This document shows, piece by piece, positions 22,686-31,626 of a stretch of DNA of 64,000 bases. The notes under the pieces are model-generated. The model searched no databases. It saw only the letters and a program-made list of their open reading frames with translations, and was not told the origin of the DNA. The translations under genes were made by a program, and so were the position numbers. Origin of the DNA: Pseudomonas helleri. Its GTDB lineage: Bacteria > Pseudomonadota > Gammaproteobacteria > Pseudomonadales > Pseudomonadaceae. Numbering within the stretch: position 1 is the stretch's first letter; the number at the start of each line of letters is the position of its first letter. Where the stretch lies: NCBI RefSeq assembly GCF_001043025.1, contig NZ_JYLD01000004.1, forward strand, positions 310,001 through 374,000, written 5' to 3'.

Positions 22686-23579
22686 TTAAGAACTTAACAG
22701 CGGTGAGTTTTGCGGCAAATGCACGCGCAACGCGCCTTTGTGTGCGCTGAAGCGCAAGCTCTCGCCGGTTAGCGGCTCGCCATCGAGGTTAAGCGCCAGC
22801 CCTTGCGCGGCCTTGATCTCTACCCATGGCAGGCGCGCCCGGACAAACAGGTTGTCCAGCCCCCAGCCGCCCGCCATGAGGTTTTTCACCGTACCCACCA
22901 CCTCTTGTGGCGCGGGCAGGATACTCACGTCCAGCAGGCCATCATCGGCCAATGCCTGCGGGCACAACTCGTGCCCACCGCCCGCTTGGCGGCCATTGCC
23001 AATGCCCAACGCCAACAATTGGCCTTGCCACTGAAAATCAGGGCCTTGCAGCTCGGCATAGGCCGCCTGCAACTCACTGAAACGTGAGAGCCCGGTAAAC
23101 AGGTAGGCCGCGCCGCCGATGACTTTTTTCAAGTCTTCTGAGGTATTGGCGGTGACCTGGCTGCCAAAACCGCCCGTGGCCATGTTCAAAAAATACTGCC
23201 CGCCGACTTCACCCAAATCGATCTGCCGGGCCGGTACGTCCAGCAGCCCCAAGGCCGGGCCGGGTTCCAGCGGCACCCCCGCCGCACGGGCAAAGTCATT
23301 GGCCGTGCCCAACGGCAACAGCACCAAGCTGGCGGTGGTCTGCGCCTGTGCCATCGCTTCGGCCACATCACGCAACGTGCCGTCACCGCCACCTGCAATC
23401 AACTGCTCGTAACCAGCCTCAAGCGCTTCGCCCACCAAGCGCTGCGCGTCCCCGGCTTCCCACGTGAGGCGCACCGTCAGCTCGCGCCCGCCTGCACGTT
23501 GCTGCTCGACAGCGGCCCGAACGTCTTCGTTCATGGCTTGCTTGCCGTGCAAAATCAAAAATGCCTTTCCTGCACTCAT
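22686..23579 (-). CDS. yegS: Diacylglycerol kinase-family lipid kinase (YegS-like)
   Basis: A 297-residue member of the DAGK catalytic family. The signature GGGDGTLRDV is at residues 63-72, followed by LPLGTANDFAR and the C-terminal ELCPQALADDGLLDVSI. E. coli YegS phosphorylates phosphatidylglycerol in vitro, so a membrane lipid substrate is likely. The protein is cytoplasmic with peripheral membrane binding expected. Its ATG at 23579 faces away from the divergent sugar-nucleotide gene across 174 bp. Confidence 0.9.
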   Translation of the reverse strand: MSAGKAFLILHGKQAMNEDVRAAVEQQRAGGRELTVRLTWEAGDAQRLVGEALEAGYEQLIAGGGDGTLRDVAEAMAQAQTTASLVLLPLGTANDFARAAGVPLEPGPALGLLDVPARQIDLGEVGGQYFLNMATGGFGSQVTANTSEDLKKVIGGAAYLFTGLSRFSELQAAYAELQGPDFQWQGQLLALGIGNGRQAGGGHELCPQALADDGLLDVSILPAPQEVVGTVKNLMAGGWGLDNLFVRARLPWVEIKAAQGLALNLDGEPLTGESLRFSAHKGALRVHLPQNSPLLSS

Positions 23580-23753
23580 GCCGCATCTCCTGGTCAGTCC
23601 GTAGGGTTGGACAACAACCGATCAAGAAAGGCCCAACGCAAGCGGTTTATTTGCAAAAAAACCTTTCAGGGCCGTCAACGGGTCGATCAAACCGCCAGAA
23701 CCCGTCAGACTTCACCCCCCAACCGCAGCCCATTGCCTCTGGAGGCGTTCTGA

Positions 23754-25184
23754 ATGAGCCCACTCATTCCCTGCATCATCGCCGGCGGCGCGGGCACCCG
23801 ACTGTGGCCGGTGTCGCGTGAAGCCATGCCCAAGCCCTTTATGCGCCTGCCCGATGGCCAGAGCCTGCTGCAAAAGACCTTCCAACGCGCCATCGGCCTG
23901 CCGGGCGTGCACCAGTTGCTGACCGTGACCAACCGCGAGGTGTATTTCCGTACGCTTGATGAGTATCGCCAGCACCCCGCGGACGACGTTGCGCTGGACT
24001 TCATCCTTGAGCCCTTCGGCCGCAACACCGCCCCCGCCATCGCCGCTGCAGCGCTGCACGTTGCCCAACGCTACGGCGCAGATGCGCATCTGCTGGTGCT
24101 ACCGGCCGATCACTTGATCAGCGACATCGCGGCCTTCCAGCAGGCCGTCGACAGTGCCCGGCAGTTGGCCGATCAAGGTTGGCTGGTGACGTTCGGCATT
24201 CAGCCGACCAGGGCCGAGACGGGGTTTGGCTACATCGAAAAAGGCGACGGGTGCGCCGTGGCGCGCTTTGTCGAAAAACCGGATGCCGCGACCGCTCAGC
24301 AGTACCTGGAGGGCGGCCTGCACCTGTGGAACAGCGGAATGTTCTGCATGCGCGTCGACAGCCTGCTGCAAGAGCTTGCGCAACATGCCCCGCAAATTCT
24401 TCAGGCCGTGAGCCTGTGCCTTGAGCACAGCCCGGTATTTGCAGGCCCGCAGCAATGTCAGCGCGAGCTCGACAGCCAGACCTTCGCCCAAGCGGCCGAT
24501 ATTTCCATCGACTACGCGCTGATGGAGCACTCGAAAAAAGTCGCCGTTGTGCCCTGCCAACTCGGCTGGAGTGACATTGGCAGTTGGCAGGCAGTACGTG
24601 AATTGAGCCCAGCCGATGCCGATGGCAACCAGTGCACCGGGCAAACCGTGCTGCACGATGTACAAGGTTGTTACATCGACTCGCCTACGCGTTTGGTCGG
24701 CGGGGTGGGCCTCAAGGATTTGATCATCATCGACACCGCCGATGCGCTGCTGGTGGCCGATGCGACCCGCAGCCAGGACGTTAAATACATCGCCCAGACG
24801 CTCAAGCAACAAGGCCACGATACGTATCGCCTGCACCGCAGCGTGACACGGCCCTGGGGCAGCTACACCGTGCTGGAGGAAGGCCCCGGATTCAAACTCA
24901 AACGCATCGTGGTCAAACCGCAAGGCGCCTTGTCATTGCAGATGCACCGCCATCGCAGCGAACACTGGATCGTCGTGAGCGGCACCGCGCAGGTGACCAA
25001 TGGCGACCAGCAGTTCGTGCTGGGCAGCAATGAATCGACCTATATCAAAGCAGGCCGCGCGCACCGTCTGGTGAATCCAACCGACGTTGAGTTGGTGATG
25101 ATCGAAGTGCAATGCGGGGACTACGTAGGGGAAGACGACATCGTGCGTTTCAATGACGTGTATGGGCGCACAGAAACGCCGTAA
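23754..25184 (+). CDS. Mannose-1-phosphate guanylyltransferase / mannose-6-phosphate isomerase
   Basis: Bifunctional type II enzyme of 476 residues, the AlgA/PslB/WbpW group. The N-terminal nucleotidyltransferase has GGAGTRLWPVSREAMPKPF at residues 11-29 and FVEKPD. The C-terminal cupin isomerase has QMHRHRSEHWIVVSG. It makes GDP-mannose for exopolysaccharide or O-antigen. No polysaccharide genes surround it, so which polymer it serves cannot be told. The start has GGAGG about 10 bases upstream. Confidence 0.92.
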   Translation: MSPLIPCIIAGGAGTRLWPVSREAMPKPFMRLPDGQSLLQKTFQRAIGLPGVHQLLTVTNREVYFRTLDEYRQHPADDVALDFILEPFGRNTAPAIAAAALHVAQRYGADAHLLVLPADHLISDIAAFQQAVDSARQLADQGWLVTFGIQPTRAETGFGYIEKGDGCAVARFVEKPDAATAQQYLEGGLHLWNSGMFCMRVDSLLQELAQHAPQILQAVSLCLEHSPVFAGPQQCQRELDSQTFAQAADISIDYALMEHSKKVAVVPCQLGWSDIGSWQAVRELSPADADGNQCTGQTVLHDVQGCYIDSPTRLVGGVGLKDLIIIDTADALLVADATRSQDVKYIAQTLKQQGHDTYRLHRSVTRPWGSYTVLEEGPGFKLKRIVVKPQGALSLQMHRHRSEHWIVVSGTAQVTNGDQQFVLGSNESTYIKAGRAHRLVNPTDVELVMIEVQCGDYVGEDDIVRFNDVYGRTETP

Positions 25185-25489
25185 ACGCGTAGGAGCTGCC
25201 GCCCGATCTTTGACGCCGCGCTGAGGCGCGTAAAACAGGCCACTTCGGGATTCTTGGGTACATATCCATTGCTGCGGCAACGGCCACTTAGGGTTCCGGC
25301 CTTACGCCGTGAGCCCGCCGCGATCGGCCATCCCTGGCCGTGTCGCGGCTAACCCGGCGTCCTGCCGGGTTAGCCACTGCGCAACATCTGCGTTCGGCCA
25401 GCGTGGTTTAACGGGGGCTTAGATCAAGATCAAAAGCCAGATCAAGATCAACAGATCGCGAGGCAAGCTCGCTCCTACAGAGCCTTTAG

Positions 25490-25881
25490 GATCAATCAGT
25501 TATTTATGTTTGATAAAAGGGGCCGCCCCGTCTTCGACGCCGCGCTGTCGCGCAGTAAACAGGCCACCAAGTATCTTCAGCATCCCCCAATCGGTTCCCT
25601 CTCCTTCGGGAGTGGGCTAGGGTGAGGGGCTCTTAGACCAAGATCAAAAGATCGCGAGCAAGCTCGCTCCTACAGAGCCTTTAGAATCAATCACTTATTT
25701 TATGTTTGATAAGAGGGGCCACCACGTCTTCGACGCCGCGCTGTCGCGCAGTAAACAGGCCACCAAGTATCTTCAGCATCCCCCAATCGGTTCCCTCTCC
25801 TTCGGGAGAGGGCTAGGGTGAGGGGCTCTTAGACCAAGATCAAAAGATCGCGAGCAAGCTCGCTCCTACAGGGCCTTTAGA
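25490..25881. repeat. 196-bp tandem duplication
   Basis: Two adjacent units of 196 bp. Matched landmarks: TCTTCGACGC at 25531 and 25727; ATCGCGAGCA at 25651 and 25847. The copies are nearly identical, differing by a few bases (for example GGGAGTGG against GGGAGAGG). Each ends with a REP half-site (GCGAGCAAGCTCGCTCCTAC). High identity implies a young duplication, which is prone to slip. Confidence 0.92.
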
Positions 25882-25907
25882 ATCAATCACTTATTTTATT
25901 TTTGATA

Positions 25908-25934
25908 GGAGCTGCCGCAGGCTGCGGCAGCTCC
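25908..25934 (-). terminator. GC palindrome after moeA
   Basis: GGAGCTGCCGCAG (25908-25920) and its exact complement (25922-25934) form a 13-bp stem around one base, 11 bp past the moeA stop codon. On the reverse strand it is followed by TATCAAAAATAAAAT, not a clean T run, so termination is plausible but not certain. Confidence 0.55.
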
Positions 25935-25945
25935 AGGTTTGCGGG

Positions 25946-27172
25946 TTAGCCCAACACTTCGCTGAGCGGGATAAAGCCGACCCCGTCGCCTTCGGCCAGT
26001 GTGCTGCCTTCAAGCACTTCCACCAGCCCATCGGCCCAGGCAGCGCTGCGTAAAACGCCTGAGCTCTGATTTTTGTAAATGATTGCCCGGCCTTGATCCA
26101 GCCGGCCACGCAGGTATTCGCGACGATTACCCGGCTTGGCCCAGACAAACCCGGCTGGCACTTGAAACTTCAACGGCGCAACGCCTTGCACGCCTTGACG
26201 GCGCAACAGGTAAGGCCGGGCCAGCAATGCAAAGGTCACCAGAGTCGAGGCCGGGTTACCCGGCAAACCAATCACCGGCACGCCGCGAAAATGCCCAAAG
26301 GTCAGGGGTTTTCCAGGTTTGATCGCCAGTTTCCACAAGGCCAGTTCGCCCTCTTCACGCAGGGCTATCCCGAGAAAGTCCGCCTCGCCCACCGAGACCC
26401 CGCCGGTGGACAAGATCAGGTCAACCGCGCCCAGCTCCGCCAAACGTTGCCGGGTGGCAGGCAGGTCGTCAGGCAAGATCCCGGCGTCGACCACCTCACA
26501 CCCCATGCGCTTCAACCAACTGCACAGCACCACGCGGTTGCTGTTGTAGATCTGCCCCGGCCCCAACGGCTGGCCGGGCTCGATCAGTTCGTCACCGGTC
26601 GACAGCACCGCCACTTTGACCCGGCGGATTACCTTGAGCGTGGCGCAGCCCAGAGACGCCGCCAAGCCCTGTTCGATCGGCCCCAGCCGGGTACCGGCAA
26701 GCAGTACGGTTTCGCCCACGGTGGTTTCCTGCCCTTGAGGACGAATGTTCTGCCCCACGGTCAGCGCCTCAGTGAACAACACCCGCTCATCAGCCTGAAC
26801 CAGAGCGTTTTCCTGCATTTCGACGCAATCGGCGCCCTGTGGAACCGGCGCGCCGGTGAAGATCCGTGCGCAGGTGCCCGGCGTCAACGGCTCAGGCGCT
26901 TGCCCGGCAAAAATCCGCTGGCTGACAGGCAGCGGTTCGCCCGACCAGTCAGCCAGGTTGAGTGCGTAACCGTCCATGGCACTGTTGGGCCACGGCGGCA
27001 AATCAAGGCTTGCCACCAGGTCATCGGCCAGCACCCGCCCGTCACTGTCGGCCAGCAGCACTGACTCGCTGTCACGAATCGGCGCCGCCTCGGCCAGCGC
27101 CAGCAATTGCGCCAGCGCGACTTCAACGGGCATTAACTCGCCCGTGCGCCCCGGCTTACCCACGGGTTTCAC
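25946..27172 (-). CDS. moeA: Molybdopterin molybdenumtransferase MoeA
   Basis: MoeA of 408 residues, inserting molybdate into adenylated molybdopterin to make molybdenum cofactor. Recognised parts are the N-terminal SAMDGYALN motif, the IFTGAPVPQGAD segment, the MoCF-binding core VAVLSTGDELIEPGQ...IYNSN and STGGVSVGEADF, then KPGKPLTFG and GLPGNPAS. The 5' end overlaps the end of moaB by 17 bp, so the two are translated from one transcript. It corresponds to moeA2 of P. aeruginosa by position. Confidence 0.95.
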   Translation of the reverse strand: MKPVGKPGRTGELMPVEVALAQLLALAEAAPIRDSESVLLADSDGRVLADDLVASLDLPPWPNSAMDGYALNLADWSGEPLPVSQRIFAGQAPEPLTPGTCARIFTGAPVPQGADCVEMQENALVQADERVLFTEALTVGQNIRPQGQETTVGETVLLAGTRLGPIEQGLAASLGCATLKVIRRVKVAVLSTGDELIEPGQPLGPGQIYNSNRVVLCSWLKRMGCEVVDAGILPDDLPATRQRLAELGAVDLILSTGGVSVGEADFLGIALREEGELALWKLAIKPGKPLTFGHFRGVPVIGLPGNPASTLVTFALLARPYLLRRQGVQGVAPLKFQVPAGFVWAKPGNRREYLRGRLDQGRAIIYKNQSSGVLRSAAWADGLVEVLEGSTLAEGDGVGFIPLSEVLG

Positions 27173-27695
27173 AGGCCGGTGCCTGCTTCAAGTGCGCGAC
27201 AAAGTTGCAAGGCCGGTGACGGGCATCGAGCTGCTCGGCCAATATGCCGTCCCAACCGGTACGCACCGCATTGGTCGAACCCGGCAGGCAGCACACCAGC
27301 GTGCCATTGGCCAAACCGGCCAAGGCGCGTGATTGCACGGTCGAAGTACCGATGTCGGCTACGGAAATCTGGCGGAACAATTCGCCAAAACCATCGACCT
27401 GCTTGTCCAGCAGGCAGCTCACCGCCTCTGGCGTGCTATCACGCGCAGTAAAGCCGGTGCCGCCGGTGATCAACACCACTTGCACTTCATCATCGGCAAT
27501 CCAGGTTGCCACCTGGGCGCGAATTTTATACAGGTCGTCCTTGAGCAATACCCGCGCCGCCAAATGGTGCCCGGCCTCGCTCAGACGATCGACAAAGACT
27601 TGCCCGGACGTGTCGGTTTCGAGGGTCCGGGTATCGCTGACGGTTAACACCGCAATGTTCAAAGGAACGAAAGGAGCATCAACTTTGGCTTTCAT
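27156..27695 (-). CDS. moaB: Molybdenum cofactor biosynthesis protein MoaB
   Basis: A 179-residue MoCF-domain protein, the MogA/MoaB adenylyltransferase family that activates molybdopterin with ATP. Motifs are VLTVSDTRTLETDTSG near the N-terminus, LITGGTGFTARD in the middle, and GLANGTLVCCLPGSTNAV. It is the first gene of a moaB-moeA pair and diverges from mobA, grouping three cofactor genes around a 77-bp shared control region. Confidence 0.93.
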   Translation of the reverse strand: MKAKVDAPFVPLNIAVLTVSDTRTLETDTSGQVFVDRLSEAGHHLAARVLLKDDLYKIRAQVATWIADDEVQVVLITGGTGFTARDSTPEAVSCLLDKQVDGFGELFRQISVADIGTSTVQSRALAGLANGTLVCCLPGSTNAVRTGWDGILAEQLDARHRPCNFVAHLKQAPACETRG

Positions 27696-27772
27696 AGACG
27701 GGGTCCGGTTGTAGGAAAAACAGGTGGGTGTTATATCACGCCCTTATTCGCCAGACGGAGCGTAGCCCATTC

Positions 27773-28342
27773 ATGCAGCCGTTTCAGAGTTCGATTTTGC
27801 TTCTGGCCGGAGGCCGGGGCCAGCGTATGGGGGGCCAGGACAAAGGCCTGGTTTTGTGGCGCGGGCAGCCGCTGATTGCTTATGTGCAGCAAGCGGCGCG
27901 CGCGCTGACCGATGACTTGATCATTTCCTGCAATCGCAACCACGACCGCTACGCCGCCTATGCCGACCAGTTGGTGAGCGATGGCAATGATGACTTTGAC
28001 GGGCCACTGGCGGGCATTCGGGCGGGCCTGGCAGCGGCTCGGTATTCACACCTGCTGGTGCTGCCGTGCGATGTGCCCAAGGTCAATGGCGAGCTGCTCG
28101 GCACGCTGCTTGCGGCCGCCGCCCATGCGCCGGACACACCGCACATGGTGCGTCAGGGCGAACACTGGGAGCCGTTGTTTTGTGTGATCCCGACGGCATT
28201 GGCACCGGCATTCGAAGCGGCCTGGCACACGGGCGAACGCAGCCCGCGAAAAATCATGCTCCAGCTCAATGCACAGCCCGTACAATGCCCCGAAAATGAT
28301 TCACGGTTAAGCAACTTCAACACTGCTGACTTACTGATATAA
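27773..28342 (+). CDS. mobA: Molybdenum cofactor guanylyltransferase MobA
   Basis: A 189-residue nucleotidyltransferase that links GMP to molybdenum cofactor, giving the bis-MGD form used by DMSO-reductase family enzymes such as nitrate reductase. The N-terminal LLAGGRGQRMGGQDKGLVLW binds GTP and Mg. DGPLAGIRAGL and LPCDVP follow. I choose ATG 27773 over an upstream in-frame ATG because MobA proteins start here; GGAG is 12 bases upstream, a long spacing. It diverges from moaB. Confidence 0.93.
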   Translation: MQPFQSSILLLAGGRGQRMGGQDKGLVLWRGQPLIAYVQQAARALTDDLIISCNRNHDRYAAYADQLVSDGNDDFDGPLAGIRAGLAAARYSHLLVLPCDVPKVNGELLGTLLAAAAHAPDTPHMVRQGEHWEPLFCVIPTALAPAFEAAWHTGERSPRKIMLQLNAQPVQCPENDSRLSNFNTADLLI

Positions 28343-28443
28343 GCTAACGCGCTGTTCTTGTGGCTAACCACGGAACTTGAGAGCGATGTATACGTCTCAA
28401 GGACAGTGATTAATAACAGCACCCCTATTTGTTGGAGATAAAC

Positions 28444-28665
28444 ATGACTCATCGGACTCTGGCCGCTCTTATGCTCACTGCAGGCCTGGCCGCCCTTGCT
28501 GGTTGCTCCTCGCCAAGCGTGATCACACTCAATGATGGCCGTGAAATCCAGACAGTCGACGCCCCTAAGTACGACTCGTCGTCGGGCTTTTACCAGTTCA
28601 AACAATTGGACGGTAAAGAAACCCGCATCAACAAAGACCAGGTTCGTACCGTTAAAGAACTGTAA
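28444..28665 (+). CDS. YgdI/YgdR-like small lipoprotein (DUF903)
   Basis: A 73-residue lipoprotein: basic N-terminus, hydrophobic core, lipobox LAALAGC with lipidated Cys near position 21, then a compact domain with the DUF903 pattern ITLNDGREIQTVDAPKYD...FYQFKQLDGKETRINKDQV. The residues after Cys are Ser-Ser, not the Asp that retains lipoproteins in the inner membrane, so outer-membrane location is expected. ATG 28444 has GGAG seven bases upstream. A good terminator follows. Function unknown. Confidence 0.92.
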   Translation: MTHRTLAALMLTAGLAALAGCSSPSVITLNDGREIQTVDAPKYDSSSGFYQFKQLDGKETRINKDQVRTVKEL

Positions 28666-28685
28666 GCCTTCGGGTTTATGCGCTG

Positions 28686-28720
28686 AAAAACAAAACCCGC
28701 CAAGTGCGGGTTTTGTTTTT
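28686..28720 (+). terminator. Terminator after the lipoprotein gene
   Basis: Nine-bp stem AAAACCCGC (28692-28700) pairing with 28706-28714 over a CAAGT loop, followed by a T-rich run. It also has A-rich sequence on the left and may act for the converging porin gene. Confidence 0.9.
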
Positions 28721-28763
28721 TGACGCATCTGTAAAAAACCTGGCTGTTGCTGAGACTGCGCGA

Positions 28764-30041
28764 TCAGAAGCGATAGGTCACCGAGCCACCAAAGCCATTG
28801 GCGCTGTTTTCATACTTGGCGTCGTAGGTCAGGCCCAGCGCGGGCTGGCTGTCATGAACCTTGATCGGCTGTTCCTTGAGGTAGGAATAGGCAACGTCGA
28901 AGGTCAGGTTATCCACGGGTGTCCAACCGGCACCCACGCTGAATACAGTCCGGTCTCCCGTAGGAATCCGTACCGAACGATCGGTGTTGTTGGTGGGGGT
29001 TTGGTCCAGCGTTAAACCGGTGCGCAACACCAACTGCTTATTCACCCGGTACGCCGCGCCGATGGCATGCGACCACGTGTCATGCCAGTTCTGCACCTCG
29101 GTAATGGAAGCCAGTTCGCTGCTACCGTCGGACACGCCGGAGTTGTTGACGGTGATTTTCTTCAACTGGCTCCAGCGGGTGTAGGTACTGCCCGCATAAA
29201 GGGTCCAGTCATCGTTAAGTTGATGAGTGACCGAGAAGTCCACCGACGACGGCGTGGTGATGTTCAGCTTGGCGCCGTAACGCTGCGGCCCGCCGTCCAC
29301 CAGATCAGAGAGCAGGCCCGAGGCGTTGGTGTGGCCGCTCAGGTGGTAAACCACCTGCGAGTGATAGGTCACACCGAAGCGGGTGCTGTCCAGCGCCTGC
29401 ACCAACAGCCCGGCGTTAAAACCGATAGCGTTGTCGTCGCCCTTGATCTTGACGGTTTCATTGCCCAGGCCAAACGCCGGCACTTTGGAGTCCAGCTCGC
29501 CAGTGAGACGGTTGAACGTCGGCCCGAAACCTACCGAGACTTTGTCGTTAAAGGCATAGCTGACCGTCGGCTGGGTAGTGATGACTTGCACTTTGCTTTT
29601 GCTGCCAAAGCCGTTGCCCTGGAAGCTGCTCTCATAGTCAGTCACCAGGCCGAACGGGGCATAAACCCCCAGACCAAAGGCCCAATGCTCGTCAATCGGG
29701 GTGACCAGGTAGCCGAACGGCACGCCAATGCCGGGTACCATGTCGCCTTTGTTGGTGCCCGGGTTATCAGCGCCAAACTGCGTAGAGCTGGCGTCCTTGA
29801 TGGTGGATTTTGCGTCAAGGTAGGTGGCGCCAACGCTGACTTCGTTTTGCTTGAGGCGGGACATCCCGGCGGGGTTGCCATACACGGTGCTGGCATCGTC
29901 GGCAGAAGAGGAGCGCCCGGCAAAACCGGTTCCCATCCCGCTGACACTTTGTTCGTTGAGGGCAAAACCACCGGCGAGCAGTTGAGTCGAGGCAACAGCA
30001 ACAGAGAGCGCCAAAGCGCTTTTGAGCATTTTTTTATTCAT
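28764..30041 (-). CDS. FadL-family outer membrane transport protein
   Basis: Outer-membrane beta-barrel of 425 residues, OmpP1/FadL/TodX family, which admits long-chain fatty acids or other hydrophobic compounds. A signal peptide ends around A23 (TQLLA). The mature N-terminus FALNEQSVSGMGTGFAG is the FadL hatch segment, followed by YGNPAGMSRL. The C-terminus ends in Phe (VTYRF), the barrel-assembly signal. Its substrate cannot be read from sequence; a fatty-acid role would agree with fadBA and psrA elsewhere in the window. Confidence 0.92.
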   Translation of the reverse strand: MNKKMLKSALALSVAVASTQLLAGGFALNEQSVSGMGTGFAGRSSSADDASTVYGNPAGMSRLKQNEVSVGATYLDAKSTIKDASSTQFGADNPGTNKGDMVPGIGVPFGYLVTPIDEHWAFGLGVYAPFGLVTDYESSFQGNGFGSKSKVQVITTQPTVSYAFNDKVSVGFGPTFNRLTGELDSKVPAFGLGNETVKIKGDDNAIGFNAGLLVQALDSTRFGVTYHSQVVYHLSGHTNASGLLSDLVDGGPQRYGAKLNITTPSSVDFSVTHQLNDDWTLYAGSTYTRWSQLKKITVNNSGVSDGSSELASITEVQNWHDTWSHAIGAAYRVNKQLVLRTGLTLDQTPTNNTDRSVRIPTGDRTVFSVGAGWTPVDNLTFDVAYSYLKEQPIKVHDSQPALGLTYDAKYENSANGFGGSVTYRF

Positions 30042-30239
30042 TATTAGAACTCGAATGAGTGGGCAGCGCTGAGGAAGCTACCAATCTTCGAGGAGGCAGT
30101 TTATGAAGAGTTTTTCATGTTTGTTTTTGTCCGACAATCCGGGCATTTTCAGCGACTTTGGCTAGTTTTTCGGCTCTCATAAAGACCCTTAAGCCCCAAT
30201 CTGACTGCCCGGTTTTGTCTGGTTTTTCGCGATACTCAA

Positions 30240-31130
30240 TTACCAGTCGAGGCGGATACGGCTCTCGAAAAAACGCTCTTCGCCGGTCAGCGGGTCGGTA
30301 AAACGCAAGCCCTGCGCCAGCAGCTTCAGGGGCTTGGCGTAGTCATCCACAGCGTCCTTGATGACCTCGGGATAAAACGGATCGTTGCAGATCCCTGCCC
30401 CCAGCGCTGCCATGTGCACGCGCAACTGGTGTTTTTTACCCGTAACCGGGTACAGCGCATAACGCCACAGATCGCCGTTTTTCTCGCACACTTCGACACG
30501 GGTTTCGGTATTACTGGCGCCCGGCCCTTCTTGCATGCGGAAGAACGGTTCGCCCTCCACAAGACGGCTTTTGTGCACGCGCGGCAATTCCAGATCTGGC
30601 AAGGCCCGGGCAATGGCTTCGTAGCGTTTTTCAATGTTTCGCGTAGGGAATAACGACTGATACGCCGAGCGGCTGGTCGGGTTCGCAGAGAACAGCACCA
30701 ACCCCGCCGTGTGCCGGTCGATCCGGTGCAGCGGCACCAGATTGGGGTTGTCCAGCGTGCGGATCAAACGGCGTAGCAAGGTTTGCTCGACGTACTCGCC
30801 CGCCGGGGTCACGGGCAGAAAGTGCGGTTTGTCTGCCACCACCAAATGCTCATCGGCATACAAAATGGTTTCTTGCACCGGAATCGGCGTTTCGTTAGGT
30901 ACTTCGCGAAAATAATGAATGCGCAGGCCTTCTTTGTACGCCAACTGCGGGCTGATCGGCACGCCGTAGGCGTCCAGGACCCGGCCACGGGCGATTCGAT
31001 CCAGCCATTGCTCACGGCTGATGGCCCGAAAGTGCTCGCACAAACAGTCGAGTACCGTCGGCCATTGACCCGGTGGCAAGTACAAGGTGCTGGCTTGATG
31101 CTCGGCGGCGTTGAAAAGCTGGGTCGACAT
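30240..31130 (-). CDS. RluA-family pseudouridine synthase
   Basis: A 296-residue RluA-family enzyme that isomerises uridine to pseudouridine in rRNA or tRNA. The catalytic Asp is D138 in the motif HRIDRHTAGL, with ADKPHFLPVTP before it and KKHQLRVHMAALG after it. The N-terminal 80 residues resemble a degenerate S4-type region. The family contains several paralogs with different targets (RluA, RluC, RluD, TruC), and I cannot say which site this one modifies. Confidence 0.9.
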   Translation of the reverse strand: MSTQLFNAAEHQASTLYLPPGQWPTVLDCLCEHFRAISREQWLDRIARGRVLDAYGVPISPQLAYKEGLRIHYFREVPNETPIPVQETILYADEHLVVADKPHFLPVTPAGEYVEQTLLRRLIRTLDNPNLVPLHRIDRHTAGLVLFSANPTSRSAYQSLFPTRNIEKRYEAIARALPDLELPRVHKSRLVEGEPFFRMQEGPGASNTETRVEVCEKNGDLWRYALYPVTGKKHQLRVHMAALGAGICNDPFYPEVIKDAVDDYAKPLKLLAQGLRFTDPLTGEERFFESRIRLDW

Positions 31131-31186
31131 AAAAAACTCTGGGCAAGAAAAGCAGCCCGCGATTATCGCGCACAGTGCGCCACAAG

Positions 31187-31426
31187 CTACAGCAGAAAGT
31201 GGGCTACCTGCTCAGTGTCAAACGGCCAGTCCAGCTCAGCGCCGGTGTCGATCCGACGCAACACGGGGATGCGCAAGCCGTAGGCCTCAGCCAATTCTTC
31301 ACGGTCGGCAATATCAACCAGCTCAACCAGCAAGCCGTCTTCATACACCAACGGCATCAAGACGCCTTCAGCCACTTCGCACAGATGGCAACCCAAGGTG
31401 CCGAGCAACTGACATTCGGGAAGCAT
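31187..31426 (-). CDS. Glutaredoxin-like thioredoxin-fold protein (DUF836)
   Basis: A 79-residue thioredoxin-fold protein with an N-terminal redox motif C13-H-L-C16 (LLGTLGCHLCEVAE) and the cis-Pro element YGLRIPVLR. The active site differs from the CPYC of classical glutaredoxin. Partner unknown. Start at ATG 31426 (AGG about nine bases upstream); the ATG two codons earlier is an alternative. It lies 56 bp beyond the pseudouridine synthase start on the same strand. Confidence 0.85.
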   Translation of the reverse strand: MLPECQLLGTLGCHLCEVAEGVLMPLVYEDGLLVELVDIADREELAEAYGLRIPVLRRIDTGAELDWPFDTEQVAHFLL

Positions 31427-31626
31427 GATCATTAACCTGTGTAGGGTGGGCATATAGTTTAGGAGCCTTGCCCGGGCACGTCGACCCGCCTGTCGGCAGC
31501 GCTTGTGCAGCAACGCTGATCAGAGCAATCGCTTTACACCGCTGCTTACGACTACGCTACGTACTGGCGTGCTCTTGTGGCCCATACAGAGTGCTCAGCT
31601 AGAAAAATGAGTGAAGGAAGCGCTTA

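Larger units (their letters stand above)
25185..25945. repeat. Mosaic of repeats without genes
   Basis: 760 bp of non-coding repeat modules. From left: a partial copy of a module with core GACGCCGCGCTG; a 222-bp module (25259-25480) starting TACATATCCATTGCTGCGGC and ending in a REP half; a 196-bp unit present twice in tandem (annotated separately); and a GC-rich palindrome at 25908-25934. The same modules recur at 47.6-48.1 kb. No start codon in the stretch has a credible reading frame. The modules look like scattered non-coding repeats of the genus. Confidence 0.85.

Noticed and set aside
25185..25945. CRISPR-like array in the repeat cluster
   Set aside because: The repeats are long (196 bp), only two, adjacent with no spacers, and no cas genes are present.
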